From the NCBI RefSeq assembly GCF_029227915.1, contig NC_079875.1:23369001-23433000 (forward strand): a DNA stretch of 64,000 nt, given 5' to 3'. Each line of letters opens with the position of its first letter. Positions within the stretch are counted from its first letter, which is position 1. The notes under the pieces were generated by a model. It ran no database searches. It worked only from the letters and a program-made list of their open reading frames with translations, and was not told the origin of the DNA. Below, piece after piece: positions 46,391 through 58,074 of the stretch. A program made the position numbers and the translations under genes. Origin of the DNA: Hydractinia symbiolongicarpus. Its lineage: Eukaryota > Cnidaria > Hydrozoa > Anthoathecata > Hydractiniidae.

Positions 46391-48505
46391 TGGTTGCCCC
46401 TGTGCGAAAAACATCAGTGACGACATCTTGATTTGGGGTACCTCCATCGAGAACCACGACAAGAACCTTGAACGTGTGTTCCAGCGACTAGACGAAAATG
46501 GCCTCAAAGTCAACCGAAGCAAATGCTGATTCGCTGTTACTACCCTCACATTCAACGGTCATGTCTTGTCAGATAAAGGCATCTCACCTGATCCTGCTAA
46601 AATTTCAGCCATCCAGCAGATGAGAACACCGAGCAACGTCACCGAAGTAAAATCGCTTCTTGGAATGGTCAACTTTTGCAACCGCTACATTCCAAATTAC
46701 TCATCAATCACGGCTCCAATCAGAGATCTAACAAAGAACGACACACCTTTCGTATGGAGTGATGATCAAGAAAACGCGTACCAACAGCTTCTGCTAGCAC
46801 TCACAAAAGCACCAACATTAGCATTCTACGACCCAAAAGCTGACACCAAAGTCTATGTCGATGCTAGTCCGCATGGTCTGGGTGGTATCCTCACACAACA
46901 ACAGAGTGACCAATCCTACCAACCGATAGCATATGGTTCTCGCGCATTGACCGATACAGAGTCACGATACAGCCAAACAGAGAGAGAAGCCCTTGCCGTA
47001 CTCTGGGCTTGTCAACACTTTCACTATTACATCTACGACAACGCTGTCACTATCGTCACCGATCACAAGCCGCTTGAGAAAATGCTGTCCGATACTTCAA
47101 ATCCACCACCGCGTATCCAAAGATGGTTGCTTAAACTTCAAGCATATGACACAACCATAAAGTATGAACCAGGAAAGAACAATCCAGCAGACTACCTCTC
47201 AAGACATCCACTTCCTGCTACCGCAGATACCATCAACGATGTGGAGCAGTACATGCAAAAGTTGACAACCGACACAATACCGAAATCGATGTCCACTCAA
47301 GAAATCGCCAAAGCAACTCTTGAAGATCCTGACCTACAACAGCAATACACAGCCATTCAACAAAACAATTGGTCCAAGAACAACGCCTTTTACTGTATCA
47401 GAAATCAACTTAGTACGTGTCAAGACATAATTATGAAAAACCATCAGATCCTGATACCTAAATCACTACGCAGAAAAGTCCTTGACATTGCGCATTCTCA
47501 ACATCAAGGCATCGTCAAAACGAAAAGTCTACTACGCGAAAAAGTCTGGTGGCCAACAATCAACAAAGAAATTGAAGACCTCATCAATTTCTATGTTTGG
47601 ATATCCTCGCAAAATTCGCTCCGACAACGGTCCTCAATTTACATCAGCAGAAATCGAGCAATATTTTAAAGAGCGGAACATTCACCATGAACGTTTATCT
47701 CCCTATAATCCACAAGGGAACGGTGAAGTAGAGAGATTCAATAGGACGCTAAGTAAAGTCATAAAATGTGCAATCACTGAACAGAAAGACTGGAAGAAAG
47801 AACTTAACCACTTTCTCCTCATGTACAGAACCACACCGCACTCTATCACCGGCGTTTCACCAGCTGATATGCTCCTCAAACACAAACCAAACAACGGTAT
47901 ACCATCATTTGAACCAACTTCAGCTATAGAGAACACTTCACAAGAAATGGAAAAGAAAAGAAAAGCCAAGATGTATACCGATGCCGCAAGAAATGCACAA
48001 CATCGAGACTTCGAAGAAAATGAAACGGTTTTAGTCAAACGCAATAAATTCAAGTCAAAACTGGACAGCTTTTATGAAGAAACACCATACCGTGTCGAGA
48101 GAAATCATAGAAACACCGTCACCCTGATCGACCAGAAGAATAGAACGACAATTCGACACAAGAGTCACATCAAGCCGTATCGTTACGACTTCCATTATCA
48201 ACCGAGTCGATCATCCAATATAGCAGAAGACACCGACACTATAAGCGACAACCAGCCGCAATACTTCACATTACTTGCAGATGAAGAAATCAACTTAGAC
48301 GAATCTTTTGAAACTATTGCATATCAAGAAGACTCAGATCATGAACATGATCCAGCATATTTTACTAGATCGGATAGAGCTATTAGACTTCCTGGATACA
48401 TGAACGACTTCAAAGTTGGAGATTGAAATTCATTTTTATTTTCACGACATATATACACGGTTATATTTACATGGTTATATTTACGATATATTTACATTTG
48501 TTTTA
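46391..48505 (+). mobile_element. Ty3/gypsy pol fragment inserted in the P transposase, 13-bp duplication
   Basis: AACCAAAATCACG occurs at 46378-46390 and again at 48506-48518, directly flanking a 2115-base segment. Reading through one copy restores the transposase frame. No LTR, gag or protease is present. A 13-base duplication is longer than the 4 to 6 bases of LTR integrases and looks more like LINE-type target-primed insertion, or a repaired break. Confidence 0.8.
46421..48426 (+). pseudogene. Ty3/gypsy pol: RT tail, RNase H, damaged integrase
   Basis: It starts within the RT at ISDDILIWG, so the palm is mostly missing. A stop interrupts near 46530. The open frame 46566-47669 holds the RT thumb (SLLGMVNFCNRYIPNYS) and RNase H (KVYVDASPHGLGGILTQ, TEREALAVLWACQHF, VTDHKPLEKML, PGKNNPADYLSR). 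An H2C2-like piece (HSQHQGIVKTKSLLREKVWW) follows. A deletion at about 47595 removes the first part of the integrase core and shifts the frame. The second frame (47600-48426) has KIRSDNGPQFTSAEIEQYF and SPYNPQGNGEVERFNRTL, with the second Asp and the Glu. Gag and protease are absent. Confidence 0.88.
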
Positions 48506-51500
48506 ACCAAAATCACGGATTGATGGGTTATCTTTCCTATGACCAATTGCACGTTGACGACCAAAGTAGTTTTCAAGGGGATCTTGACAAAATCTTTCTG
48601 TCAGTACATATGGAACTCCATTATTAATTAAATACTGGATTAATTCAACAGTAGAATGGGCAGTGATTTTGATTCCTTGGTAGGTTTGCCGTGAAATAAA
48701 CATATTTGCTCTAGCATTATCCTTAAAATTACCAGGCCTATCAGCAATTGAATCGTTCCATGTTTTGAAATATCCTAGAAATGTTTCGGTCAACCATAAG
48801 AATCTTTTATCATCAACAAATGTGTACGGTTTAAGAAATGGTTTACGTTTAATTGCTGCTTCTTTGGTATTCTTGACGTTAAGACAGTCAAAAAATTGGT
48901 CGAACATATTACAATATTTGGCAGTTGCATTAGCTTCTGGTGGTCCATACAATTGAAGAGCGTTAAAGACAGATTCGCTTAACACTTGTGCTGCCAGACG
49001 TACATTCATGACTGAATATGGTGTGAGCTTGATGTGGTCATTTGTTATTTTAAGAACAAGATGTAATCCACAGTCTAAGTCATCAAGGAATAACTTTGAA
49101 ATATGGTTCCAGGTGATATAACTTCCATCATTCCACATACTTCTGGTACATCTTCCTGCAAGAGAATTACTCAGGCAATTGCGGGCTGTTTTAGTTAAGT
49201 GTGGTGGATCTGAGATGAAGTAGATGTACCGTTCCTCATCCCCCATAACATTCAAAGTGCGGTATGTTACGTCCACTCCTGCATTAATGTCAGCTACACA
49301 GGTCATGTTTAGGTGCATATGGTACATTCGTCGGTTTGGAGATGCTCCATCACTTGTGACACCAACAACTTTTATGCCACATTTTTCCTCCAGTATGCCA
49401 ACCGCTTTCCAAAAGAGAGGAAACAATTGAATTGATGTGACATTGGTAGTAGCAAAATTTGCAAATGAAAATTTTAAAGGATTTACAATGCTTATCACAA
49501 GAAAAACTAAGACATGAGATGCAATTTCATCAACCTTTTTCAACGCAACATAATTTAGATCAATATCACCAAGGTCAACAAAACCGATAAGATCACCATT
49601 ATGCTTATCCCACACAAGACTTTCTTGAATTTTCATTTCATCCATTAATAATATTGCATATTTCTCATGTGGTTGGAATTTGGAGACCATATTACACAAT
49701 TCCTGGATAACGTCTTTGTTAAAACCTTGCTTTGGACGAATATAGTTCTTATAGTCCCTTAAACGACGTCTACTAGGGAGTACCAAGAAACCACTGTCTT
49801 TCTTATCGTCAACACGAATCTCATCATAAAAGGCGGGGGATTTTGCAGCTAAACCCAAGCAGTAACGAATGATCATAGGATGATAGCGAACACCAGTTTT
49901 CGATGATGATAAATATTTTTGCTGCTCTTCCCAAAAAAATTTCATGAATGGTGGTATCTGGCGATTAGTTGTTGACATAATTTTTATGAAATCATCACCA
50001 AGACTTTTTTGGACTGGAACTGCACAAGTGGAAATTTCATCTTGCATTTTCTTTAACTCTTCCTTTAATTCTTTATTTTCCAACCGGTGATTTTGAAGGG
50101 TTTTTATGATTCGGTCTGGAGAAGTCATGGAAATTGGTGCTTTAAGTTTGGCAGGTGAAATTAAATTGTCCCTTTTCCTTTTCAAACTTAGGCTTTCTTT
50201 TGACTCCGACCTAACACATTCCAAGCATTTTTCAGAAGAAGGTGGAATAAGAACTATACAATTTGGAGATCGATACCATTTGCTTTGATGAAGAGGTGCA
50301 CTAGTACTATCCTTGATGTTAAATACTTTTGGAACACAGTGCTCAAGACAGCTACCAGCAAAGTGGTCTGTCAAACCTGGGCATAATTTCAAATCCATAA
50401 TTAATCTTGTTAAATATGTGATTGTAATAAGTTTTAGTGATTGAGAATAAATGTCGTGTTTAGCAGGAACAGACCATAATAAAACACGAACAGTAAAAAC
50501 AAGATTATTATCAACATATATCTCATACTTTGGAACTAAGTGGATAGCATCATGACAGGCAAAAGAAGCACAATCACTTGTATAGGTAAAACTCCAACCG
50601 ACTAATTTCAATAACTGAGTTTTAGAAATAAAATCTGTAAATGACTTGTACTGATCAGTAATGACATTTTCCACTGGTTCAATTTTTTTCTGCAAAATTG
50701 ATTGTGCTGATTGACGAGGCTTAGAAGATGTGGAGGATGAAGGAAAACTTTTGATAGGAAGGTTTATTGTGGGGATAGCACCGGGAACAAGTGTGGTTCT
50801 GCTAGAGTGGTTACGATTCATTTGATCTTCGCTGAAGTGCTTTTCACAAATATATATTTTCTTTCTTTGAATTCTATCCCTTAGAGCATGATCAACTTCC
50901 CTATCTCTTATCACAACATCAACTAACTTTTCTCTCCACGACTTGTCAAATTGATTCTCACCAGCAGGAACTTTAAAAATAGATAGACCTTTATATTTAG
51001 CCCTTCGTGAAACTGTGCAACCATATATAGAGCAATTTTCGCCAGGCATGTTGAAAATAATTCTGTTTAAATGTTTGTTAATCCTATGTTGTTTACAGTA
51101 ACTAACCACTTAAATGCGCCATTTTTCAACACGAGCGTGCAGTCAAAGCACTGGGTACGAGGTATATTCTGCTAAGAAAAACATAAACAATTGAGCCGCG
51201 CAATTCACCAGACTATCTCTTTTTCTTATAACTATGATTATTCCAAGAGGTAAAAAAAATGTTGGTTTTAAAATTTAGTGACTCATTAATATATATTTGA
51301 GTGTTTAAATGCACACATCAATGTAGATCTTTTTCCTACAGTACTCTGGTTTGTTATTGCCCATAGTTAGTTTACCATTTACCTTTGTGCCTTTTCTGGT
51401 CAGCAGCGTATATTTTGGTCAGCAGTCTTGCTAATATTTAAGCTGTAGTTGCCTCATGGTTTTCCTTTTCAGTTCTAGCAGTTTTTCTTATGTTTATGTC

Positions 51501-51641
51501 TGCTGCTTATTAATCGACCTATCAATCAAATCAATCATTTTGCAATCAAACCAATCTTCGGCTAATTAAACATGCATTTATCACCTATATGGATGCTGTT
51601 ATATTTTATCTCACCTACTTAAACGTCAGTGGGCTCAGAAG

Positions 51642-52260
51642 ATGAAGATTAAACTTCACAAACCTTTCAATCTGCTGCAATGTCTGTCGCTCTTGAAGAA
51701 TCATCAACACCCAAAAAGAAACGTATCCCAATATGTCCTGGCTGCAAGGAACTTCTGGCTCTACACGGATTTAGTTTTCCCAGCCGTCACTGTCCAGGTC
51801 GTTGTTCTAGCACTACCAACACTGTCACATCAGCTGCTTTCACACTTTCCCCAACTATCGCTAATAATCCAATGTCTTTAATTCAAAGATCTTCGGCTCT
51901 GCAGTCTCACTAAACAAATTTTCTTCGCTGTCTCAAGTAGCTGCTCTTCCAAATCAACTGGCTACCTGAGAACAGGAAGAGGTTTCCCTCAGGGATACAA
52001 ACAGAAGAACAACATGTTCTCAATGAGATTGCTGCTCGACAATCAGAATTATCTAAATTTTGCTCAGCTTCTTTCAGAAATGCCCGCCCAGCACAAATTT
52101 TAAGCACTTCCCCGTTGCAGCAAAATATGAATCAAACCAATTGTTTCCAAGACACCCCGTTGCAGCAAAATATAAATCAAACCAATTGTGTCCAAGACAA
52201 TCTCAGCCTTTCACCTCTTGACGTAACAGTCCGCCATTTTGTTGACCAATACACCGATCC
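51642..52260 (+). pseudogene. DIRS gag-like region, copy 1
   Basis: The frame at 51680 reads STPKKKRIPICPGCKELLAL and HGFSFPSRHCPGRCSS. This matches the minus-strand gag at 63.3 kb (CQEPVENHDFNPPSRLC). A cysteine pattern CPGC...C...C suggests a zinc-binding start. Later pieces are frameshifted and include two near-identical units of QNxNQTNC (52125-52195). Confidence 0.55.
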
Positions 52261-52415
52261 AACCAGGACATGCCTGGGTTCTAGTTTACCATGAACGGCG
52301 ATGGCTAATCAGTTCACTTATAAAGAAAAGCGATACCGTCAACACATAATAGCATAAAACTAGCTGTTATTTTTATTATTATACAAATTGTTTTTTCAAA
52401 AACACACCATACTAT

Positions 52416-53736
52416 ATGGTTCCTAATAATTGTGCCGTCTACGAATGCAAAAATACTCCAAGGAAGTTGAATACGTGGAAGACATCGTTATGTGAAGTTC
52501 ATACAGGAGTATTGCAGAAGGATTGTGGTTGTGAGCCACCTTTTCGTTTATTTTGCTTTCCAGGAGAGAAAAAATATGCACAAAAGCGAGTAAAATGGAT
52601 CCAGCTAATCAAAAGAAAAAAACAAGATGGATCACATTGGAAACCAACAACAAATGATAGGGTTTGTAATGATCATTTTGTAGACAAAATTCTATCAGAA
52701 AAAAATCCTGATCCTACTATAAAAATGGGATATTCATCTGCTCTAACCGATGTTACATCAAGAACACAGTGCCTGCAAAGAAACGCAAAATTAAAGAAGC
52801 ACCTTCCACGCCATTTCAGTCCCCTCCACTATCACCAATATTTGAACTAATTTTAGAAGATTCATCACAGAGTGCTTCATCTAATTATAGCAATATTTTT
52901 TCTTCTCTACCACCATCTGTTGAGGATAGCTACTACCTTTCGAATAATCGTAAAGACAGGAATTGTGTAGATTGTGCATATAAAAAGGATTTAACTACAG
53001 CGGTAAGCACCAAGTTGTTTGACCATCGAGAATGATAAATTTTTATTGGAGAATGAAGCACTGAAATCTGATAATATTAAATTAAAATCAGAAAACAAGC
53101 AATTGAGAAGAGAGAAACTTTTCATCACATCACATATGTCATGGCAAAAAATAAAGAATGACAATGAAATGAAATTTTACACAGAGATCACATCCATCCA
53201 AGCTTTCACACCATATTTGAACTAATAAATTTATATGTAAAAGAAGCACAATATTGGAGTAGACCCCAACATTACAAAAACAATCATCTAAAACCACTAG
53301 ATCTTTTTCCAGGTTTAACAGAAGAAAATTCAGTCTTAAAAATGAATTCCTGCTTACCATGATGAGACTCAGGTTAGGTCTTTTAAATCAAGACATAGCA
53401 TATCGTTTCAATATCTCAGCAACAACCGCTTCAAATATTTTTAAGACTTGGGTTAGGATAATTGCAAGGACATTGGGTAAAGCTGTCATAAATTGGATAC
53501 GAATTGAAGCTATCAGAGAAAACATACCAGAAGGCTTTAAGACTAAAGGCTATAATAAAGTGAGAGTGATTTTGGATTGTACAGAAGTATTTATAGAAAG
53601 ATCAAAGAGCTTATTTGTACAGGCTGTTACTTGGTCCGACTACAAGCACCACAACACTGTTAAATTTCTTGTTGGAATTGCACCAAGTGGTTACATTACA
53701 TTTCTGTCGAACTGTTATGGTGGAAGACCTGATTAA
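52416..53736 (+). pseudogene. THAP-DDE_4 transposase of the ISL2EU element, truncated
   Basis: ATG 52416 opens a long THAP-like finger: CAVYECKN, FRLFCFPGEKK, RVCNDHFVDK. Frameshifts near 52770, 53030 and 53220 follow, with a coiled coil between (LKSDNIKLKSENKQLRREK). The third part has the helix-turn-helix (FLLTMMRLRLGLLNQDIAYR, FNISATTASNIFKTW) and the start of the DDE core: VRVILDCTEVFIERS with the first Asp, WSDYKHHNTVKFLVGIAPSG, FLSNCYGGRPD then stop. The second and third catalytic residues are gone. The truncation coincides with the tRNA-like repeat region. Confidence 0.78.
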
Positions 53737-53810
53737 CCAAAAATAAGTAGTTAAAACTTATTAACTAACTGATAACCTTACATTATCAACTAACCCTGAA
53801 AACAATTATC

Positions 53811-53878
53811 GCTCTGGTGGTCTTAATGGTAAGACACCTACTTTTGTAGGAGATCTAGGTTCGAATCCTGGTCAGAGC
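53811..53878 (+). repeat. tRNA-like repeat, copy 1 (shortened anticodon loop)
   Basis: It folds like a tRNA: a 7-bp acceptor stem GCTCTGG/TCAGAGC, a D arm GTCT...AGAC, and a T arm CTAGG-TTCGAAT-CCTGG. The anticodon stem CCTAC/GTAGG closes on only four bases (TTTT), three too few for a real tRNA. An inverted relative lies at 54029-54093. Confidence 0.7.
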
Positions 53879-54028
53879 ATTTATACAAACAGTGTGTATT
53901 CACACTTTGTCAGAAATTTTTAAAAACATTCTTTGCATAGAATGTTATAGAACGCAACTATTTTTTTTATGTGTGACATCGAAATGAATAAAAGTCCTAG
54001 AAGAAATATATATATAAATAAGGATGAA

Positions 54029-54093
54029 CTGGGCAGGATTTGAATCTGGGTCTCCTCCAAAAGTAGGTGTCTTAACCGCTAGACGACCAGAAC
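54029..54093 (-). repeat. tRNA-like repeat, copy 2, inverted
   Basis: On the minus strand it reads TCTGGTCGTCTAGCGGTTAA, then GACACCTACTTTTGGAGGAG, then GATTCAAATCC. It is about three-quarters identical to copy 1 and has the same shortened anticodon region. The pair faces inward about 150 bases apart, with AT-rich sequence between. Confidence 0.65.
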
Positions 54094-54179
54094 TACAAAA
54101 TTTATTTCTGCTACAATTAAAAAAAAAACATAAACAATGTTAAAATGATCATTTGGTTAGTTCTCACATTCAAACATTA

Positions 54180-55745
54180 CTAAAGTAAGCTGCTACAGAA
54201 GTCTTCATCATAAAAAATTTCATTTAATAAGAGTCCTTGATTGGTCCATACCATAAAATAACATTTTTCACAGTTTGTTGTCAACATTTGTAGTTGACAC
54301 TGGGTATAATATTGGTGATTACGATTAATCTTGCCATCTTTCAAGAACGGTAATTTAACTTTGGGGTCATTTGGCGAAGAATCTTTGATGGAATATGGGC
54401 ATTTGATTTCTAAGCAAGGTATCTTAGAGCAGCATTCACATTTGACCATTCCATCTGGACTTGCACCTGCTATTGGTATTCTCTTGTTGAGAAACAAGCC
54501 ACATGGCTCCATTGTAACACCTTGATGATCTCTTGAAAGAACATATACAAACTTTATCACTGCATTAGCTTCATGATCTTTGCCATATTTTAATGTAGGA
54601 ATGCTTGGATTAACAAATACTAATCCAGATATTTTTTGATAGAGTGGCCATAGTCCTTTGTCTGAATTAGTTTTTTATAATTTTTTTCAACTTAGTTTTT
54701 GCTTCATGTGCCTTTGAATGCTGTAATCACCATTTTCCGATATTTACACCAGCTTTCATTCGTACTTCGACCTCGTGTAATTTTTTCTATGGTGTCTATT
54801 ACTTCTTCTATCATCGTTGATTTTAAGTTTACATAAAATGTTTCTGTATCGCCAGAGTCAGATAATAATTGTAATTATTTCTCTGGCAAAATCTACTTCT
54901 GGTAATGGTATGGCAGTAAATAAACTACTATCTGGTATTACATTTTCTAGGGCAGATGCAACTGTTTGTAAGTTTAAAGGTTTTAATGAAGAGTGAGCCA
55001 ATGGGTTGTAGTTTTTCTTTGATGTTGCTACTAATTTTCTGGTCGTACCTTTCTTCTTCCTCATATTACCACGTGATAAATTTATATCTTTTACTTGCAT
55101 TGGCTTTACTTCCTTTCGATTTGCTAACCAGCCTGAAGCTTTCTCAGTACATGATGGTGTAGTACGTCCACAAGATACTGCAACTTCAATGCAAAATAAA
55201 AGAGCTGCTATATGGTTACAAGTTTCTGACATTTCTCCCATACATGAACAGTGTGCAGCTTTGATTGTACCTTCTTTTTTTGTTAAACATATCCACACTT
55301 TGTGGTCTGAGTCATTTACTCTCCCCGAGGGATGATAATCAGCTTTCATAACACAAAGTCCAGAATCAAGAAATAAAATAGATATTTTTCCTAGCCATCA
55401 ATTAGCAAAATAACTGTAGGCTATGGTAGTTTTATAATCACTGAGATCTTCACTACCCAAATCACTTGGGTGAAACATTATGAAAGTAAAAAAAATCCGT
55501 AAGTGATGGGTGGACAAAACATGATACCATCGTCCTTATTTAACCAACCTTCTTTAACTTTATAGGGATCAGGTACCAATGAGTTTAGACAAGTATTGTT
55601 CTTGTAAAAGTTCGTCAGCTTCCTCGGCTGTACAGATAGGTTTCACACCATTTTCAGAAAACACTCCAGCAACTAATTCTGCTTTGCTTCCAGATACCTT
55701 AAGGCTTCTCAGCCTTAAATACTTCTTTAATTCGCCGACTTTCAT
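54180..55745 (-). pseudogene. SAP-SWIM-YqaJ nuclease-like protein of the ISL2EU element
   Basis: Reading on the minus strand, a SAP domain begins at about 55745 (MKVGELKKYLRLRSLKVSGS, KAELVAGVF). A SWIM zinc finger follows in the 55349-54858 frame: HCSCMGEMSETCNHIAALLF. A basic linker comes next, and a YqaJ/lambda-exonuclease-like domain starts at about 54610 (LKYGKDHEANAV, then GASPDGMVKCE, then CLEIKCPYS, then YYTQCQLQMLTT). The Asp, the ExK pair and the Gln of that nuclease fold are all visible. Frameshifts occur between the SAP and SWIM parts and near 54680-54860. Its role may be processing element ends, which is an inference. Confidence 0.78.
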
Positions 55746-55869
55746 TTTATTTATCAGGTCAAAATCCAGATTTAATACTTGGTTATCTTCTCTCTTAAAC
55801 TATTTCACTGTAAATGGCTATTCATTATTATGATCCCGTCCATGGCAAACTAGAGCCCATTCCTTTTTT

Positions 55870-57300
55870 CGCGCTAAAAAGATTACGATATTGCGATACG
55901 GAGCTGGATCGGTGTATTGCACTGTCTCATCACAACAACAAACATGCTCCCTATAGGATGTTTTTCGCCAGCAAGAAGTTCGTAGTTCAGAATTGTTTCT
56001 GCGCCCTGCACTTTCTTCCAACACTGGAAATGGTAAGCCCCTTCGTATTGTTGATTTTGCATCTCATCTTCGTCCTGTGGAGCAGGAGAATGTTCTTTCT
56101 ACCGATCCTTGTTCGCAAACTACGCTAATTTGAGAATTTTTTATGAATTATTTTCTTCTGCCAGATTGCCAACCTCCTCTGATTTGCGTGACTACCAGTC
56201 TTATTTTATTAAGATCTTAAAGTTGGCTAGAAAGACTACTGAAGTATGACGATGAATATCGAATTCTTCAGCACACTTACGGCTATCCATGGAGCTTTGA
56301 CAATAGCCATTTGCATAAAGTGATGCTTATACCACGTTGGGACTATCCTTCTGTTTTTATCCCTTCCAGTACCTTAAGTAAGGGAAATTCAGGTTGACCT
56401 GCCTTAGGATCGTCTTCCAGGTTTGAAAAAAGAATGTAAATTCATCCACGTCTGCAACCGCAAAATTGGCTATCAGTGTTGTGGCAAACGCCGTTCTGGA
56501 CAAAATAACAATTCTGACAATTAACTACCCTCAGAATTTCGCACTCCTCTTAATATTGACTTATGGACCAATGAAATGGCTGATGACCCAGATGGTAACT
56601 ATATTCTTACTCAATGTAAACCTATCATTGTCAGTGCTCTTGGGGCTGTCCCCAAACCTTATTCTGACGAGTTACTCATTATGCAAGACTGTTCCATGCC
56701 AGTTGGAAGGGGTATCAATACGTACATTTATATTGAAACACAAAAAAATGGAAACTATCGATGATGCCTGTGCTATGATCAAACAGGGATATATTATGGC
56801 CAAGGTTGATCTACGTCGTGCGTATCAGTTAGTGCCTGTTCATCCACCAAACTATGCTGCGCTTGGTCTAATCGATACTGTACTTTGTTTTGGAGGTCGA
56901 AGTGCTCCTGGAATTTTTCATCGGCTTACACAATCTGTTCGTCGTATGATGCTAAGACGAGGTTACCTAGATGATTTCCTTGTTACTGGCCATGCTAAGT
57001 TGGTTCCTCCATGCCAGCAACTTACTTTTCTGGGAATTCTGCTTGACACTGTCACTTGCCCTTTCTCTTCCACCTGCTAAACTGGATAAGAGGAGTAGTG
57101 TCACATTTTTTAACCAAGCTGAGAGCCTCTAAGAAAGAGTTACAACGCTTGCTTGTCGCCTAAATTGGGCTTGTAAAGTCGTGTATGGTGGTAGAACATT
57201 TTTGAGACATGTCCTTGACCTGATGAACAAATTGCCTTCCCCTGCCTCCGAGTGTCAGTTTTTGGGTGTGTTTAATGGACAATGCGATTTCTATGACCAA
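55870..57300 (+). pseudogene. DIRS pol, copy 1, with deletions in the RT
   Basis: Frameshifted pieces near 56040-56320 match the minus-strand copy at 61.6-62.1 kb (for example LKYDDEYRILQHTYGYPWSF). The frame 56466-57080 holds RT parts: KVDLRRAYQLVPVHPPNYAA, FGGRSAPGIFHRLTQSVRR, YLDDFLVTG and QQLTFLGILLD. Small deletions have removed sequence after the first Asp block and after YLDD. A later piece, CRLNWACKVVYGGRTFLRHV, reaches about 57240, and the gene then ends. Confidence 0.75.
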
Positions 57301-57589
57301 TTGATGATGAAGTGACAAAACAGCTGGCTGTTGTGATATAACTTGTCTAATGACGGTTAATTATTACGGAGGTTGTAACCCTCCGAAGATTCTGCATAAT
57401 TGACCATTAAACAGGATGCGTAACAGTGGTAAAGCACAAAACACTAATAAAAAAAACAGAAAAAGACAACAAACAAAACAATTAGGCAATTTAAACGGAA
57501 TTAATTGGCACACATAAAATAAATAAAACTTATTATGACGAAACTATCCTTAAATGGATAAATCTTGGAATAATTGCTAACGCAAGAAA

Positions 57590-58070
57590 TGTAAACTAAA
57601 GCAGGCAACGATCTGCACTAGGACTTGTGAACCTGGCTGTAGCTTTACACGTGTTAAGGGCGCCCAACACTCAGCCTTACACACATTATTGCTGCGGTAT
57701 GTCAACCTAATGACAGTGCCAGCCTGTCATGACTGGGGTGATGTGCGTGAACGTCAAACCACTAAGACAAGATAAGAATATTAAACCCTCTAGCAAAGCT
57801 TCTAAAATGACTCAGGGCAGCAGGATCATCAATCCTGAAGGCAAAGTGAGCAAACTCTTCCTCCCTACTCGACTTGGGTAACAAGTTGGAACGTCAAACC
57901 CAAAGACAAGACAAAAAGTCTAGCCCCTTGCGATGCTTCTTACAGGATCTCAAAAAAGAGGAGGGAGTGAGCAAACTCCTATATGACGGTAAACTAACCC
58001 GCCAAGGATTATCTGGGGTAAATTAGAAGCGCTAGGGAAATTTATTTCCTCCCCCAATTTGTTTTTATGG
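57590..58070 (+). repeat. Block A repeat, copy 2
   Basis: Shares CTTGTGAACCTGGCTGTAGC, CCCAACACTCAGCCTTACAC, CAAAGACAAG, TTGACGGCAAACT-like and TTTCCTCCCCCA words with 62520-62905, same order and orientation. It lies beyond the recombinase end of DIRS copy 2, whereas the other copy lies between its gag and pol. Confidence 0.75.
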
Positions 58071-58074
58071 CATT

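Larger units (their letters stand above)
46277..51049 (-). pseudogene. THAP-domain P-element transposase, C-terminus cut off by a Ty3 insertion
   Basis: The start at 51049 (MPGENCSIYGC) is chosen because THAP domains begin this way; an upstream ATG at 51109 would add 20 residues. The THAP finger spans about 1-90 (CSIYGC ... YICEKHFSED). A leucine-rich coiled coil follows (HRLENKELKEELKKMQ), then the RNase H-like core: ILLMDEMKIQES near residue 470, GVTSDGASPNRR near 565 and DPLENYFGRQR near 825, the acidic residues expected for P/THAP9. The frame runs open to 48506 and then meets a stop made by the insertion. The missing C-terminal 33 residues lie at 46390-46277 (YNDNTIRTQKIF ... RKSN stop). 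Apart from the insertion no defect is seen. Confidence 0.88.
44693..51236. mobile_element. P-superfamily transposon with two convergent genes, 6.54 kb, with nested Ty3
   Basis: Ends 44693-44722 and 51207-51236 are 30-base inverted repeats with one mismatch; the left one starts CATAGTCATAAGAAAAAGAG. ATTATTC follows the right end (51237-51243) and precedes the left (44686-44692). If the first C is counted as target, the duplication is 8 bases (ATTATTCC), the P-element norm. Termini starting CA and about 30 bases long also fit P. Inside are a zinc-finger gene (+), a THAP-type P transposase (-) and a 2.1-kb Ty3 fragment. Confidence 0.88.
52275..55859. mobile_element. ISL2EU-type PIF/Harbinger transposon, 3.6 kb, nested in DIRS copy 1
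   Basis: The left end reads TGGGTTCTAGTTTACCATGA and the right end, inward, TGGGCTCTAGTTTGCCATGG; both continue ACGG after this. Two convergent genes lie inside: a THAP-DDE_4 transposase (+) and a SAP-SWIM-YqaJ protein (-). That gene pair is what I know from ISL2EU elements. The expected 2-bp AT duplication is seen only on the right, so the left flank may have mutated. A tRNA-like repeat pair interrupts the middle. Confidence 0.8.
51640..57300 (+). mobile_element. DIRS-type retroelement, copy 1, invaded by ISL2EU
   Basis: A gag-like part (51640-52260) and a pol part (55870-57300) match, in order, the minus-strand copy at 58733-63464. Between them lies the ISL2EU element. RNase H and tyrosine recombinase were not found downstream of the RT, so the 3' end is lost. 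Outer ends are approximate. The stretch 51245-51640 is unrecognised. Confidence 0.72.

Noticed and set aside
46391-48505. Complete LTR retrotransposon
   Set aside because: No LTR, gag or protease; the RT palm is missing and the integrase core has a deletion.
53811-53878. Functional tRNA gene
   Set aside because: Acceptor, D and T arms fold, but the anticodon loop has four bases and an inverted relative has the same defect.
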